Shown one piece after another: positions 1-4,886 of a stretch of DNA of 7,046 bases; position 1 is the stretch's first letter; the number at the start of each line of letters is the position of its first letter. A program made the position numbers and the translations under genes. Source of the stretch: an uncultured Oscillochloris sp. (GTDB taxonomy: Bacteria > Chloroflexota > Chloroflexia > Chloroflexales > Chloroflexaceae); contig CAIRFY010000355.1 of assembly GCA_903877945.1 (NCBI GenBank), positions 1 to 7,046 of the forward strand, read 5' to 3'. The notes under the pieces are model-generated. The model was not told where the DNA came from, did not search any database, and saw nothing but the letters and a program-made list of their open reading frames with translations.

Positions 1-81
1 GAGGTAAGCGACGCAATGGGTCATATGTCGCGCATCCTCGCCCCACTCGCCCCGCCTGCTGGAACAGAGGATGAGGACTGA
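1..81 (+). CDS. C-terminal end of an unidentified protein (5' truncated by window edge)
   Basis: Frame 1 is open from the first base to a TGA at 79-81 and encodes 26 residues ending in the acidic tail PPAGTEDED. The stretch before it (VSDAMGHMSRILAPL) could be an amphipathic helix. A helix followed by an acidic end is plausible for a real C-terminus, and the frame would converge on the minus-strand LVIVD-repeat gene 134 bases away. The piece is too short to assign a family. Frame 3 is also open here for 24 codons, so the reading-frame choice is an inference from residue composition. Confidence 0.4.
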   Translation, partial: EVSDAMGHMSRILAPLAPPAGTEDED

Positions 82-86
82 AGATG

Positions 87-110
87 AATGTACACGCCGA
101 TGTACACGCC
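87..110. repeat. Two tandem copies of a 12-mer
   Basis: AATGTACACGCC at 87-98 is followed directly by GATGTACACGCC at 99-110, with 11 of 12 bases identical. It lies between the putative gene end at 81 and the 3' end of the LVIVD-repeat gene. It could be a duplicated protein-binding site or simple slippage; the sequence does not decide. Confidence 0.5.
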
Positions 111-180
111 TCCTTCCGCACACCCCGCGTTTGTGGCGCGGCGATGCGGCGCAGATTCAAACACAACTCTAATATGCCGT

Positions 181-218
181 TAGGGCTACGTCAAAATCAC
201 CGGCGACACGTGGCCCTA
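181..218. terminator. Hairpin overlapping the stop codon of the LVIVD-repeat gene; possible weak terminator
   Basis: TAGGGCTACGT at 181-191 is the inverted copy of ACGTGGCCCTA at 208-218 except at one pair, with a 16-base loop. The right arm contains the stop codon (216-218) of the minus-strand gene. The mismatch is a U-G wobble in the plus transcript and a C-A mismatch in the minus transcript. Neither side has a clean U-tract, although the minus side is followed by a modestly U-rich stretch. It lies between two probably convergent genes, so a terminator role is an inference. Confidence 0.35.
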
Positions 219-3200
219 CGAGCGTATTACTACGGGCAGCAGCACCTGGGTGAGGGGCGTCGCGTTGGCGGGTGTACTCAGGCTGATCGCCCCGCTAACC
301 GCGCCGGAGCGCACGACGGCTAGGGGCGCGGCGCTGATCTCGATGGTTGTCGTGGCGAGGATCGCGCCGCCAGGGCGGGTCAGGCTGAGCAGGTAGTGAC
401 CCGGCACGATGCCGGATCCGAAGCTCAAGGCCAGGGCCACGTCACCGCTGCCGCTGGCCACTGTTCCCACCGACACATCGTTCACCCGCAATTCCAGATC
501 TGTATTAGGCGGGAGGTCGTGGGCCTGGAGCGGCATGGTGCTACCTGACCCGCCCCGGCGATAGCGCGGGGTCAGGCTGGGGAAGATCGCCAGACGCAAG
601 AACTCGCTCGTATCACTGACGAATGTCGCCTGGAACTGGGCACCGGTGGCGGGGCCGGGCGGCGGGAGCGGGCACCCGGCGTAGCAACCCGCGTAGCGGC
701 CGATCAGGCTGATGTGTGCGGGGTCGCTGATGTCAACGACCAACTGGCTTTTCATGTCATCGGGGAGGGAACCGGCGATGCCCCAGGCAATCCCGCTATT
801 GATCCGGTGTGCGCCGGTGAGCATAGACGGTGCGCTGACACTGGCAACGGTCGTTGGCTGATCGGGGTTGCTCACCTCCATCGTGGCCAGGACTGAGCCG
901 AACAGCGCAAGCTGATTGCCGTCCACACGAATGTCGGTGACGCTGCCAACCGCTAACGTCCCACGAGCAACGGGGTGGGCCGGGTCGCTCACATCAAAAA
1001 TGCGCAGATCGCGGTCAACCGACAGGTAGGCCATGCTACCGCCAATACTGATCGCCGTCACAATCTCGTAGGGCACGCCAACCTGGATCTGGCCGAGCAG
1101 GGCCGGGGCGGCGGGGTTGCTCAGATCAACGATCTGGAGCATAAGCGAGTCAACAATGTAGACCCGGTTGCCGACCGATGTCACATGGGCGTCGAAGGAA
1201 CCGCTCGTATAGGTTGGGGATCCGGAGCCTTTGAGCAGGTAGATTCCAACTGCCTGCGGGTGCGCGGGGTCGCGCACGTCAACGACCAGCAGGGCGTTAC
1301 CGTTCACCATCAGGGCGTAGCCGCCAGAAAGTTGGATGTCGTGGGGTTGCACCAGCCCGCCGTCTGTAGGTCGAAACGCCGTCGGCCAGCCGTCCATCGC
1401 CCCAAGCAACGTCGGCCCCCCCGTGGCGCTGAGGTCGTAGCTGATCAGCCCGGACGGCCCGGCGCTGTAGGCCAGGCTGCCCGAGGTGACGCTGGCGACG
1501 GGGGCCAGGTAACTGCCGAGCGCCGCCGGTGTAGTCGGATTCGCCAGGCTCTCGGTGAACAGGCTGCCGGTTGTCGGTACCGGGGTTGTAGGTGGTGCCT
1601 GAACCAATGCGGGGGCATCGGGATTAGCCACGCTGATCACCCCGCCACCGCCGCTTGTGGCCAGGAATGTGTCGCCCGCACCGACCGCCAGACTGGTAGA
1701 CGCGAGGTACGCAAACCCACCGCTCACCGCCAGGCTGAGAGATCCACCAACAATGTTGCTCATCCCGCCGCGCTTTATGGGGCTTGTGGGGATGCTCACA
1801 TCAACGATCTGTAGCCCGTTGTAATCGGGGCCGCGAAAGCCGGGGCTGTAGGTCAGGATGTAGGCAAACCCATCACGCACGACCAACCCCTGTTGATCGC
1901 CGTTACAACCACAACTGCTTGTGCCAATGACCGTGCTATGGGCCGGGTCGTGGACATCAATGATCTGAAGCTCAGCACTCGTGGTGACGTAGAGCAATCC
2001 GTTGACAACGGCAATTCGCCCGTACCAGCCGGATGTGGTAGGACGTATGCTGCCGCGCAGGGCTGGCGCAGCCGGGCTACGGGCATCGAAGACGAGGATC
2101 GAATCCATGGCCATCAGATAGATCATGCCATCGGTGGCGGCGATCTTGCCCGTATCGGTGATCTGCCCCACCGGCAGCAGATCGCCCGCGTTGAGCAGGA
2201 GGGTCTGGGTGTTCTGGACGACCGCGATGGTTTGGCCGGGGCTGACCACCGCAACCTGACTGATTGGTCGTCCGAGCATGCGCCGGGCGACCAGGATCGG
2301 GTGCGCCGGGTCGGTGAGATCATAGCGGCTGATGCCGCCGCTGCTGTCAGCGACAAACGCCTGAGTCCCGTCGATGACGATCCCGCTGATCGCCGCCGTC
2401 GTCACACCGTAGCGATCAAGCGTGACCGTGCGGGCCGGGGGCGGATTGCGGTACTCGCCGATCTGGCGCGGCGGAGAGCCGCTGGCGTCCAAGATCGTGA
2501 GCAGATCCATTGCACACAGGTAGATGCGCCCCGCCGAAACCTGAACACTGTTCGTATACGAGCCAATATTCTGGATCGTCACAAGCTGCGGAGCGGTCGG
2601 CTGGCTCACATCAATCACGCTCAGGGCATACGAGCCTGCCACATAGACCCGCCCGGCGCTGGCCCAGAGCGCCCCGCCTTGTTGCAGGGCCAGCGATCCG
2701 ACCAGGGTGGGGCTGGCCGGGTTCTGCACATCAACAACCTCTAGCTTAGGCCCGGTGACGAGGCGATAGGCGTACTGCACGGCGGGGGCGGACGGAGCCT
2801 GTGAGGTAATCGCGGCCCGCCAGATCAGCGCGTCCTGCCCGTCAGTCGCGTGGAGGTTGAAAGTCCCCGGTTGAACGCTGACCGTGCCCTGAAGCGTCGG
2901 CGTAGTCGGAGTGTGGACATCAATAATCGCCATCGTATCGCTAACGGCGTAGGGCATATAGGCCAGGCCGTTGACAACACTGAAAAACCCAGCAAGCCCG
3001 CTACCCGCATCAGCAAACGCGAGGGTGCCGACGCGCTGCGGGGCCGTGGGGTCGTGAACATCGATCACATCAAGGCAGTCGAGGCCCAGCACATAGGCGT
3101 AGCCACCAACCACATCAAGGGCGTAGCTCGTATTACAGATCGGAACACTGCCAACCCGCTGTGCGTCCTGTGGGTCAGCCACATCCACCAGATCCAGAAT

Positions 3201-3353
3201 CTTATTGTTGATCACGTAGACAATCCCACCGACCACGCGCATCGCGGTGAAGGACACGACCTGATCAAGAGGCAGCGCACGGGCCAGGGGCGTCGTCGCA
3301 GGGGTGATCAGCAAGGCCAGAGCCAGCAGAATCGCAAGAGTCATCCGGCGCAT
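216..3353 (-). CDS. Large secreted LVIVD-repeat protein, probably a surface-exposed beta-propeller-like protein
   Basis: The 1045-residue product begins with a Sec signal peptide (MRRM, a hydrophobic core at about 5-22, likely cleavage near 'ARA' 24-26). About 18 copies of an LVIVD-type unit follow, recognisable as 'LxIVDVxDPxxPxxVG'. Examples lie at about 53, 94, 141, 204, 243, 341, 419, 462, 514, 688, 739, 783 and 871, each followed by a 'hxVxGGxAYV' strand. A Pro/Thr-rich stretch lies at 586-597. Residues about 935-1007 look like an Ig-like beta domain, and the protein ends LLPVVIRS. LVIVD repeats (Pfam family of that name) are predicted to form propellers; their ligands are generally unknown. 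Cysteine pairs at 481/483 and 890/894 may form disulfides. Start choice: AGGAGG at 3358-3363 lies four bases before ATG 3353; Met4 would give 13 bases and lose the basic N-terminus. It appears monocistronic. The function is unknown: cell-surface adhesion or binding is only inference. Confidence 0.9.
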   Translation of the reverse strand: MRRMTLAILLALALLITPATTPLARALPLDQVVSFTAMRVVGGIVYVINNKILDLVDVADPQDAQRVGSVPICNTSYALDVVGGYAYVLGLDCLDVIDVHDPTAPQRVGTLAFADAGSGLAGFFSVVNGLAYMPYAVSDTMAIIDVHTPTTPTLQGTVSVQPGTFNLHATDGQDALIWRAAITSQAPSAPAVQYAYRLVTGPKLEVVDVQNPASPTLVGSLALQQGGALWASAGRVYVAGSYALSVIDVSQPTAPQLVTIQNIGSYTNSVQVSAGRIYLCAMDLLTILDASGSPPRQIGEYRNPPPARTVTLDRYGVTTAAISGIVIDGTQAFVADSSGGISRYDLTDPAHPILVARRMLGRPISQVAVVSPGQTIAVVQNTQTLLLNAGDLLPVGQITDTGKIAATDGMIYLMAMDSILVFDARSPAAPALRGSIRPTTSGWYGRIAVVNGLLYVTTSAELQIIDVHDPAHSTVIGTSSCGCNGDQQGLVVRDGFAYILTYSPGFRGPDYNGLQIVDVSIPTSPIKRGGMSNIVGGSLSLAVSGGFAYLASTSLAVGAGDTFLATSGGGGVISVANPDAPALVQAPPTTPVPTTGSLFTESLANPTTPAALGSYLAPVASVTSGSLAYSAGPSGLISYDLSATGGPTLLGAMDGWPTAFRPTDGGLVQPHDIQLSGGYALMVNGNALLVVDVRDPAHPQAVGIYLLKGSGSPTYTSGSFDAHVTSVGNRVYIVDSLMLQIVDLSNPAAPALLGQIQVGVPYEIVTAISIGGSMAYLSVDRDLRIFDVSDPAHPVARGTLAVGSVTDIRVDGNQLALFGSVLATMEVSNPDQPTTVASVSAPSMLTGAHRINSGIAWGIAGSLPDDMKSQLVVDISDPAHISLIGRYAGCYAGCPLPPPGPATGAQFQATFVSDTSEFLRLAIFPSLTPRYRRGGSGSTMPLQAHDLPPNTDLELRVNDVSVGTVASGSGDVALALSFGSGIVPGHYLLSLTRPGGAILATTTIEISAAPLAVVRSGAVSGAISLSTPANATPLTQVLLPVVIRS

Positions 3354-3386
3354 ACGACCTCCTAGAAGTGCTAAAACAAGGTGTCA

Positions 3387-3481
3387 GGTTTCAGCATGAC
3401 AGTTCGTAGGAGGCGCTTCAGCGCCTGTGCGGCTGAAGCCGCTACTACGAACGTCGCAAATTGTAAAGCTGTTCTGAAACC
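3387..3481. repeat. Palindromic element P1: inverted-repeat arms enclosing a REP doublet
   Basis: The outer arms are GGTTTCAG (3387-3394) and CTGAAACC (3474-3481). Inside are GTTCGTAG (3402-3409) and CTACGAAC (3445-3452), and in the middle two hairpins. The arm sequences TTCAGCATGACAGTTC on the left and TGTAAAGCTG on the right recur almost unchanged in the element at 4159-4300, so the two are related. It fills the gap between the 3' end of vapC and the 5' end of the LVIVD-repeat gene, both on the minus strand, and could end or attenuate read-through from the toxin operon. No convincing target-site duplication was found. Confidence 0.75.
3406..3448. repeat. Inverted pair of GTAG-headed REP-like sequences (REPIN-like)
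   Basis: On the plus strand, GTAG (3406-3409) is followed by GA and the hairpin GGCGCT-TC-AGCGCC (3412-3425). On the minus strand, GTAG (3448-3445) is followed by TA and GCGGCT-TC-AGCCGC (3442-3429). This head-plus-hairpin layout in inverted pairs is the known design of REP doublets that are mobilised in trans by RAYT (REP-associated tyrosine) transposases, where GTAG is a classic head tetranucleotide. No RAYT gene is in the window. Assignment to a REP family is by pattern only. Confidence 0.6.
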
Positions 3482-3534
3482 ATGTCTATGCCAAAAATCG
3501 CAACCATAATCGCATTTCTTTGCATCTACTTGTT

Positions 3535-3960
3535 TTATATTTCTTTCCATGGATTGATAACCGATATACCTGTATACTGGAAATCATACTCATTTCGGGT
3601 GATTAAGGTATATTGTCCGTGGAGCGCAATGGCGGCGATCAGTGAGTCAATTGCCGATAGCGACTTCCCCTCCATTTCTAATCGTCCCGTCAGTTCGCCC
3701 CAGACCAACATCACGTCGGTCGTAAGGGCAAGTATGTTCCCATGAAACCGCAGCAGTACATCGGTCTCAAGCCAGTCGGTGAGCATCTCCTTGCGCATTG
3801 ATGCCGGAAGCTTTTCGATACCTTTGCGTATCTCACCAATAGTAATCACCGTCAGGTAGACCGTACGGGGATCGAGGTGGTCGATCCAGTCGATCACCTG
3901 TGCATTGGGTTGTTTTGCGATGAGTTCCGAAATGACATCGGTATCCAGAACATAATTCAT
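3535..3960 (-). CDS. vapC: VapC/FitB-like PIN-domain toxin (ribonuclease) of a type II toxin-antitoxin system
   Basis: This 141-residue single PIN domain is the usual size for the FitB/VapC group. It opens MNYVLDTDVISEL and carries the expected acidic metal-binding set: D6 in LDTD, E43 in TIGEI, D105 in AIDSLIAA, and N123/D126 in TRNEYDF near the C-terminus, followed by the family-typical 'VINPW'. All key residues are present, so the enzyme looks catalytically intact. Such toxins cleave RNA (often tRNA or rRNA) with Mg2+ and are held inactive by a co-encoded antitoxin. Start choice: ATG 3960 begins the domain exactly and has AGGA at 3970-3973, nine bases upstream. The frame stays open to 4092, but those 44 extra codons are repeat sequence. 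The partner antitoxin upstream is broken. The stop is TAA at 3535-3537. Confidence 0.9.
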   Translation of the reverse strand: MNYVLDTDVISELIAKQPNAQVIDWIDHLDPRTVYLTVITIGEIRKGIEKLPASMRKEMLTDWLETDVLLRFHGNILALTTDVMLVWGELTGRLEMEGKSLSAIDSLIAAIALHGQYTLITRNEYDFQYTGISVINPWKEI

Positions 3961-3964
3961 ATAG

Positions 3965-4117
3965 AGCAATCCTAGATTGTGCAGGACGGTTCCACCCGGT
4001 AACGCACGCGCCCGGTGGCTGAAGCCACGGGCTACGTGGTACAAAGCCCGCGAAGGCCGGCTTCGCAGACCAGAGCCAGAGGCTTCAGCCACCCGGTTTC
4101 ACCAGTATAGGATTGCT
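3965..4117. repeat. Palindromic element P2 between antitoxin remnant and vapC, containing REP-like hairpins
   Basis: The outer inverted repeat is AGCAATCCTA at 3965-3974 and TAGGATTGCT at 4108-4117. Inside, CACCCGGT occurs at 3993-4000 and again at 4090-4097. A GTAG-headed hairpin on the minus strand (GTAG 4035-4032, then CCC, then GTGGCT-TC-AGCCAC to 4015) matches the REP design of element P1. Further hairpins are GCGAAG/CTTCGC (4050-4055/4060-4065) and a GGCTTCAGCC core at 4081-4090, which is an inverted copy of the core at 4017-4026. The short direct repeat ATATA at 3959-3963 and 4124-4128 could be a duplication but is weak. The left end carries the AGGA used as the vapC ribosome site. Confidence 0.65.
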
Positions 4118-4158
4118 ATAGGGATATATCAGCGCGTAACGGACTCGCATCACGGGTA

Positions 4159-4300
4159 AGGCATGGTTCAAAATGGGTACATTCAGCTTGACAGTTCAGC
4201 GATGAGGCGATGAGGCGATGAGGCGATACGGAACGCCTCACCGCGTCATCGTTTCATCGCAAGACTGTAAAGCTGAATGTGCCCATTTTGAACCATGCCT
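4159..4300. mobile_element. Palindromic element P3 (142 bp, MITE-like) inserted in the antitoxin gene
   Basis: The whole segment folds on itself about a centre between 4229 and 4230. The left arm starts AGGCATGGTTCAAAATGGG (4159-4177), and its exact inverted copy ends at 4300. The arms keep pairing through ACATTCAGCTT and GCGATGA, with a handful of mismatches, down to an 8-base loop (4226-4233) closed by GAGGCG/CGCCTC. TAAG occurs at both borders (4157-4160 and 4300-4303), a possible 4-bp duplication or chance. It encodes no transposase, so it would be mobilised in trans. It interrupts the reading frame of a Phd/YefM-type antitoxin. Arm sequences are shared with the element at 3387-3481. Confidence 0.8.
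4199..4227. repeat. Tandem octamer GCGATGAG, 3.6 copies
   Basis: GCGATGAG occurs at 4199-4206, 4207-4214 and 4215-4222, followed by GCGAT to 4227. It lies entirely in the left arm of palindrome P3. The facing arm holds degenerate counterparts (GATGAAAC and GATGACGCGGTGAG on the minus strand), so the pairing is kept but the regularity is not. This suggests recent slippage or correction in one arm. It is too short and has no spacers, so it is not a CRISPR. Confidence 0.8.
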
Positions 4301-4366
4301 AAGCGCTTCATCCACGACTTCGCTGAACTTATTCTTTGCTTCCTGGAGTTGCCATACCCGTGCCAT
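4238..4366 (-). pseudogene. Truncated Phd/YefM-family antitoxin, disrupted by palindromic element P3
   Basis: ATG at 4366 is preceded by AGGAG (4373-4377) with a 6-base spacer. The first 22 codons read MARVWQLQEAKNKFSEVV then DEAL, a textbook Phd/YefM N-terminus (strand, then the DNA-binding helix 'LQEAKxxFSEVV'). Codon 23 onward is the P3 palindrome read as 20 foreign residues, with a stop at 4240-4238, so the product would be 42 residues instead of the usual 75-95. The lost C-terminal half is the part that wraps and inhibits the toxin. If P3 is removed with one copy of TAAG, the frame continues 'DEALTR', matching the family consensus 'ALTRGPQ' for three residues. It then diverges and stops at a TAG after 11 more codons, so downstream sequence was lost or replaced as well. 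Family membership is a confident pattern match; loss of antitoxin function is inferred. Confidence 0.85.
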
Positions 4367-4392
4367 AGATGTCTCCTGTCTAGTCTGTCCAG

Positions 4393-4421
4393 ATTGTAAC
4401 ATGGAGAGATCTGCGTATCAA
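4393..4421 (-). promoter_or_regulatory. Sigma-70-type promoter of the toxin-antitoxin operon
   Basis: On the minus strand the -35 hexamer TTGATA (4421-4416) and the -10 hexamer TACAAT (4398-4393) are separated by exactly 17 bases. Transcription would start near 4386, about 20 bases before the antitoxin ATG at 4366, leaving room for the AGGAG ribosome site. Phd/YefM antitoxins normally repress such a promoter as a complex with the toxin; a truncated antitoxin could weaken that control. The promoter ends only nine bases from the target-site duplication of element P4. Confidence 0.75.
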
Positions 4422-4430
4422 TCGCGACTC

Positions 4431-4619
4431 TATGCTGCGCCAGGGCATGTGCAAAGTCACACTCCGGCCCTCACCCCCTGCCCCTCTCCCCGTGAGGGAG
4501 AGGGGAGATTTCGCAGCAGGATGCCTCCGACTCCCCCTCTCCCGTTCAGGGAGAGGGGGCTGGGGGGGTGAGGGCTGCCCGGCGATCACACGACTTTGCA
4601 CATGCCCTGTATGCTGCGC
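4431..4619. mobile_element. Element P4: MITE with 18-bp terminal inverted repeats and 10-bp target-site duplication
   Basis: The perfect 18-bp inverted repeats CAGGGCATGTGCAAAGTC (4441-4458) and its complement (4592-4609) bound a 169-bp element. Both sides are flanked by the identical direct repeat TATGCTGCGC (4431-4440 and 4610-4619), a clear target-site duplication. Inside is a second stem, GCCCTCACCCCC (4467-4478) with its complement at 4564-4575. Two further hairpins follow, CCCCTCTCCC/GGGAGAGGGG (4481-4490/4496-4505) and CCCCCTCTCCC/GGGAGAGGGGG (4533-4543/4549-4559), both with 5-base loops. It encodes no transposase; the internal open frames are repeat artefacts. It inserted just upstream of the toxin-antitoxin promoter. 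Confidence 0.88.
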
Positions 4620-4738
4620 AGAGACGGGGTGCGATAACTGCTTCTCAGGTGCAACTCCGGTGCGGGGGCAGGACGGTTGTACCGTTGGGCGTTCGTCTCG
4701 CACGGAGTATATTCTCTGCACCGCGCCTCTAAAAGCGG

Positions 4739-4744
4739 TATAAT
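4739..4744 (+). promoter_or_regulatory. Probable -10 box upstream of the leader ORF and S41 protease
   Basis: A perfect TATAAT lies at 4739-4744. Transcription would start near 4751, leaving about 30 bases before the leader ORF at 4780. The -35 region is poor (TGCACC at 4717-4722 with a 16-base spacer). A second weaker option is TTGGGC (4685-4690)-N17-TATATT (4708-4713). Either would read into the S41 gene. Confidence 0.45.
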
Positions 4745-4779
4745 GCGCGGACGAAAGGGTTCTCAGGACAGGAGTATTG

Positions 4780-4857
4780 ATGCGCCTGTCAGTGCTAATA
4801 ACCCAAAAAGGATTAATCTTTGCAGATTATTTCATACTTAATATTGATATTGAATAA
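4780..4857 (+). CDS. Possible 25-residue leader peptide ORF upstream of the S41 protease
   Basis: ATG 4780 is preceded by AGGAG at 4770-4774 with a 5-base spacer, a better ribosome site than that of the protease itself. The frame encodes 25 residues (MRLSVLITQKGLIFADYFIL, then NIDIE) and stops at TAA 4855-4857, 29 bases before the protease ATG. The segment is strikingly A+T-rich: 14 of 63 bases at 4801-4863 are G or C, against well over half in the neighbouring genes. No family is recognised. It could be a regulatory upstream ORF, a real small protein, or a chance frame in an A+T-rich leader; composition unlike its neighbours argues for caution. Confidence 0.35.
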   Translation: MRLSVLITQKGLIFADYFILNIDIE

Positions 4858-4886
4858 ATATCAGCGTATTGCTAAGGCCACTCGTT

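Noticed and set aside
84..323. 79-residue plus-strand frame at the left end
   Set aside because: It has no ribosome site, an odd Arg/His-rich composition, and overlaps the 3' end of the LVIVD-repeat gene.
975..2744. Long plus-strand open frames (975-1814 and 1893-2744) opposite the LVIVD-repeat gene
   Set aside because: They are antisense shadows of a G+C-rich repetitive coding sequence: their recurring 'VNDQ/HINDL' strings are the reverse of the repeated DVxDP codons. No ribosome sites or domains were seen.
3482..3745. 87-residue plus-strand frame antisense to the 3' part of vapC
   Set aside because: The hydrophobic start looks membrane-like, but it begins inside the end of the P1 repeat, lacks a Shine-Dalgarno sequence and lies mostly opposite a well-supported toxin gene.
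3961..4092. N-terminal extension of the PIN toxin to ATG 4092 (185 residues)
   Set aside because: The extra 44 codons are the P2 repeat read through, with no homology to PIN proteins. MNYVLDTD at 3960 is the usual domain start and has its own AGGA.
4199..4260. CRISPR-like array
   Set aside because: The octamers are contiguous, without spacers, and form the stem of a palindrome.
4380..4743. Open frames on both strands across the P4 element
   Set aside because: They consist of translated inverted repeats (PSPPAPLP and its mirror) and overlap each other; there is no coding signal.
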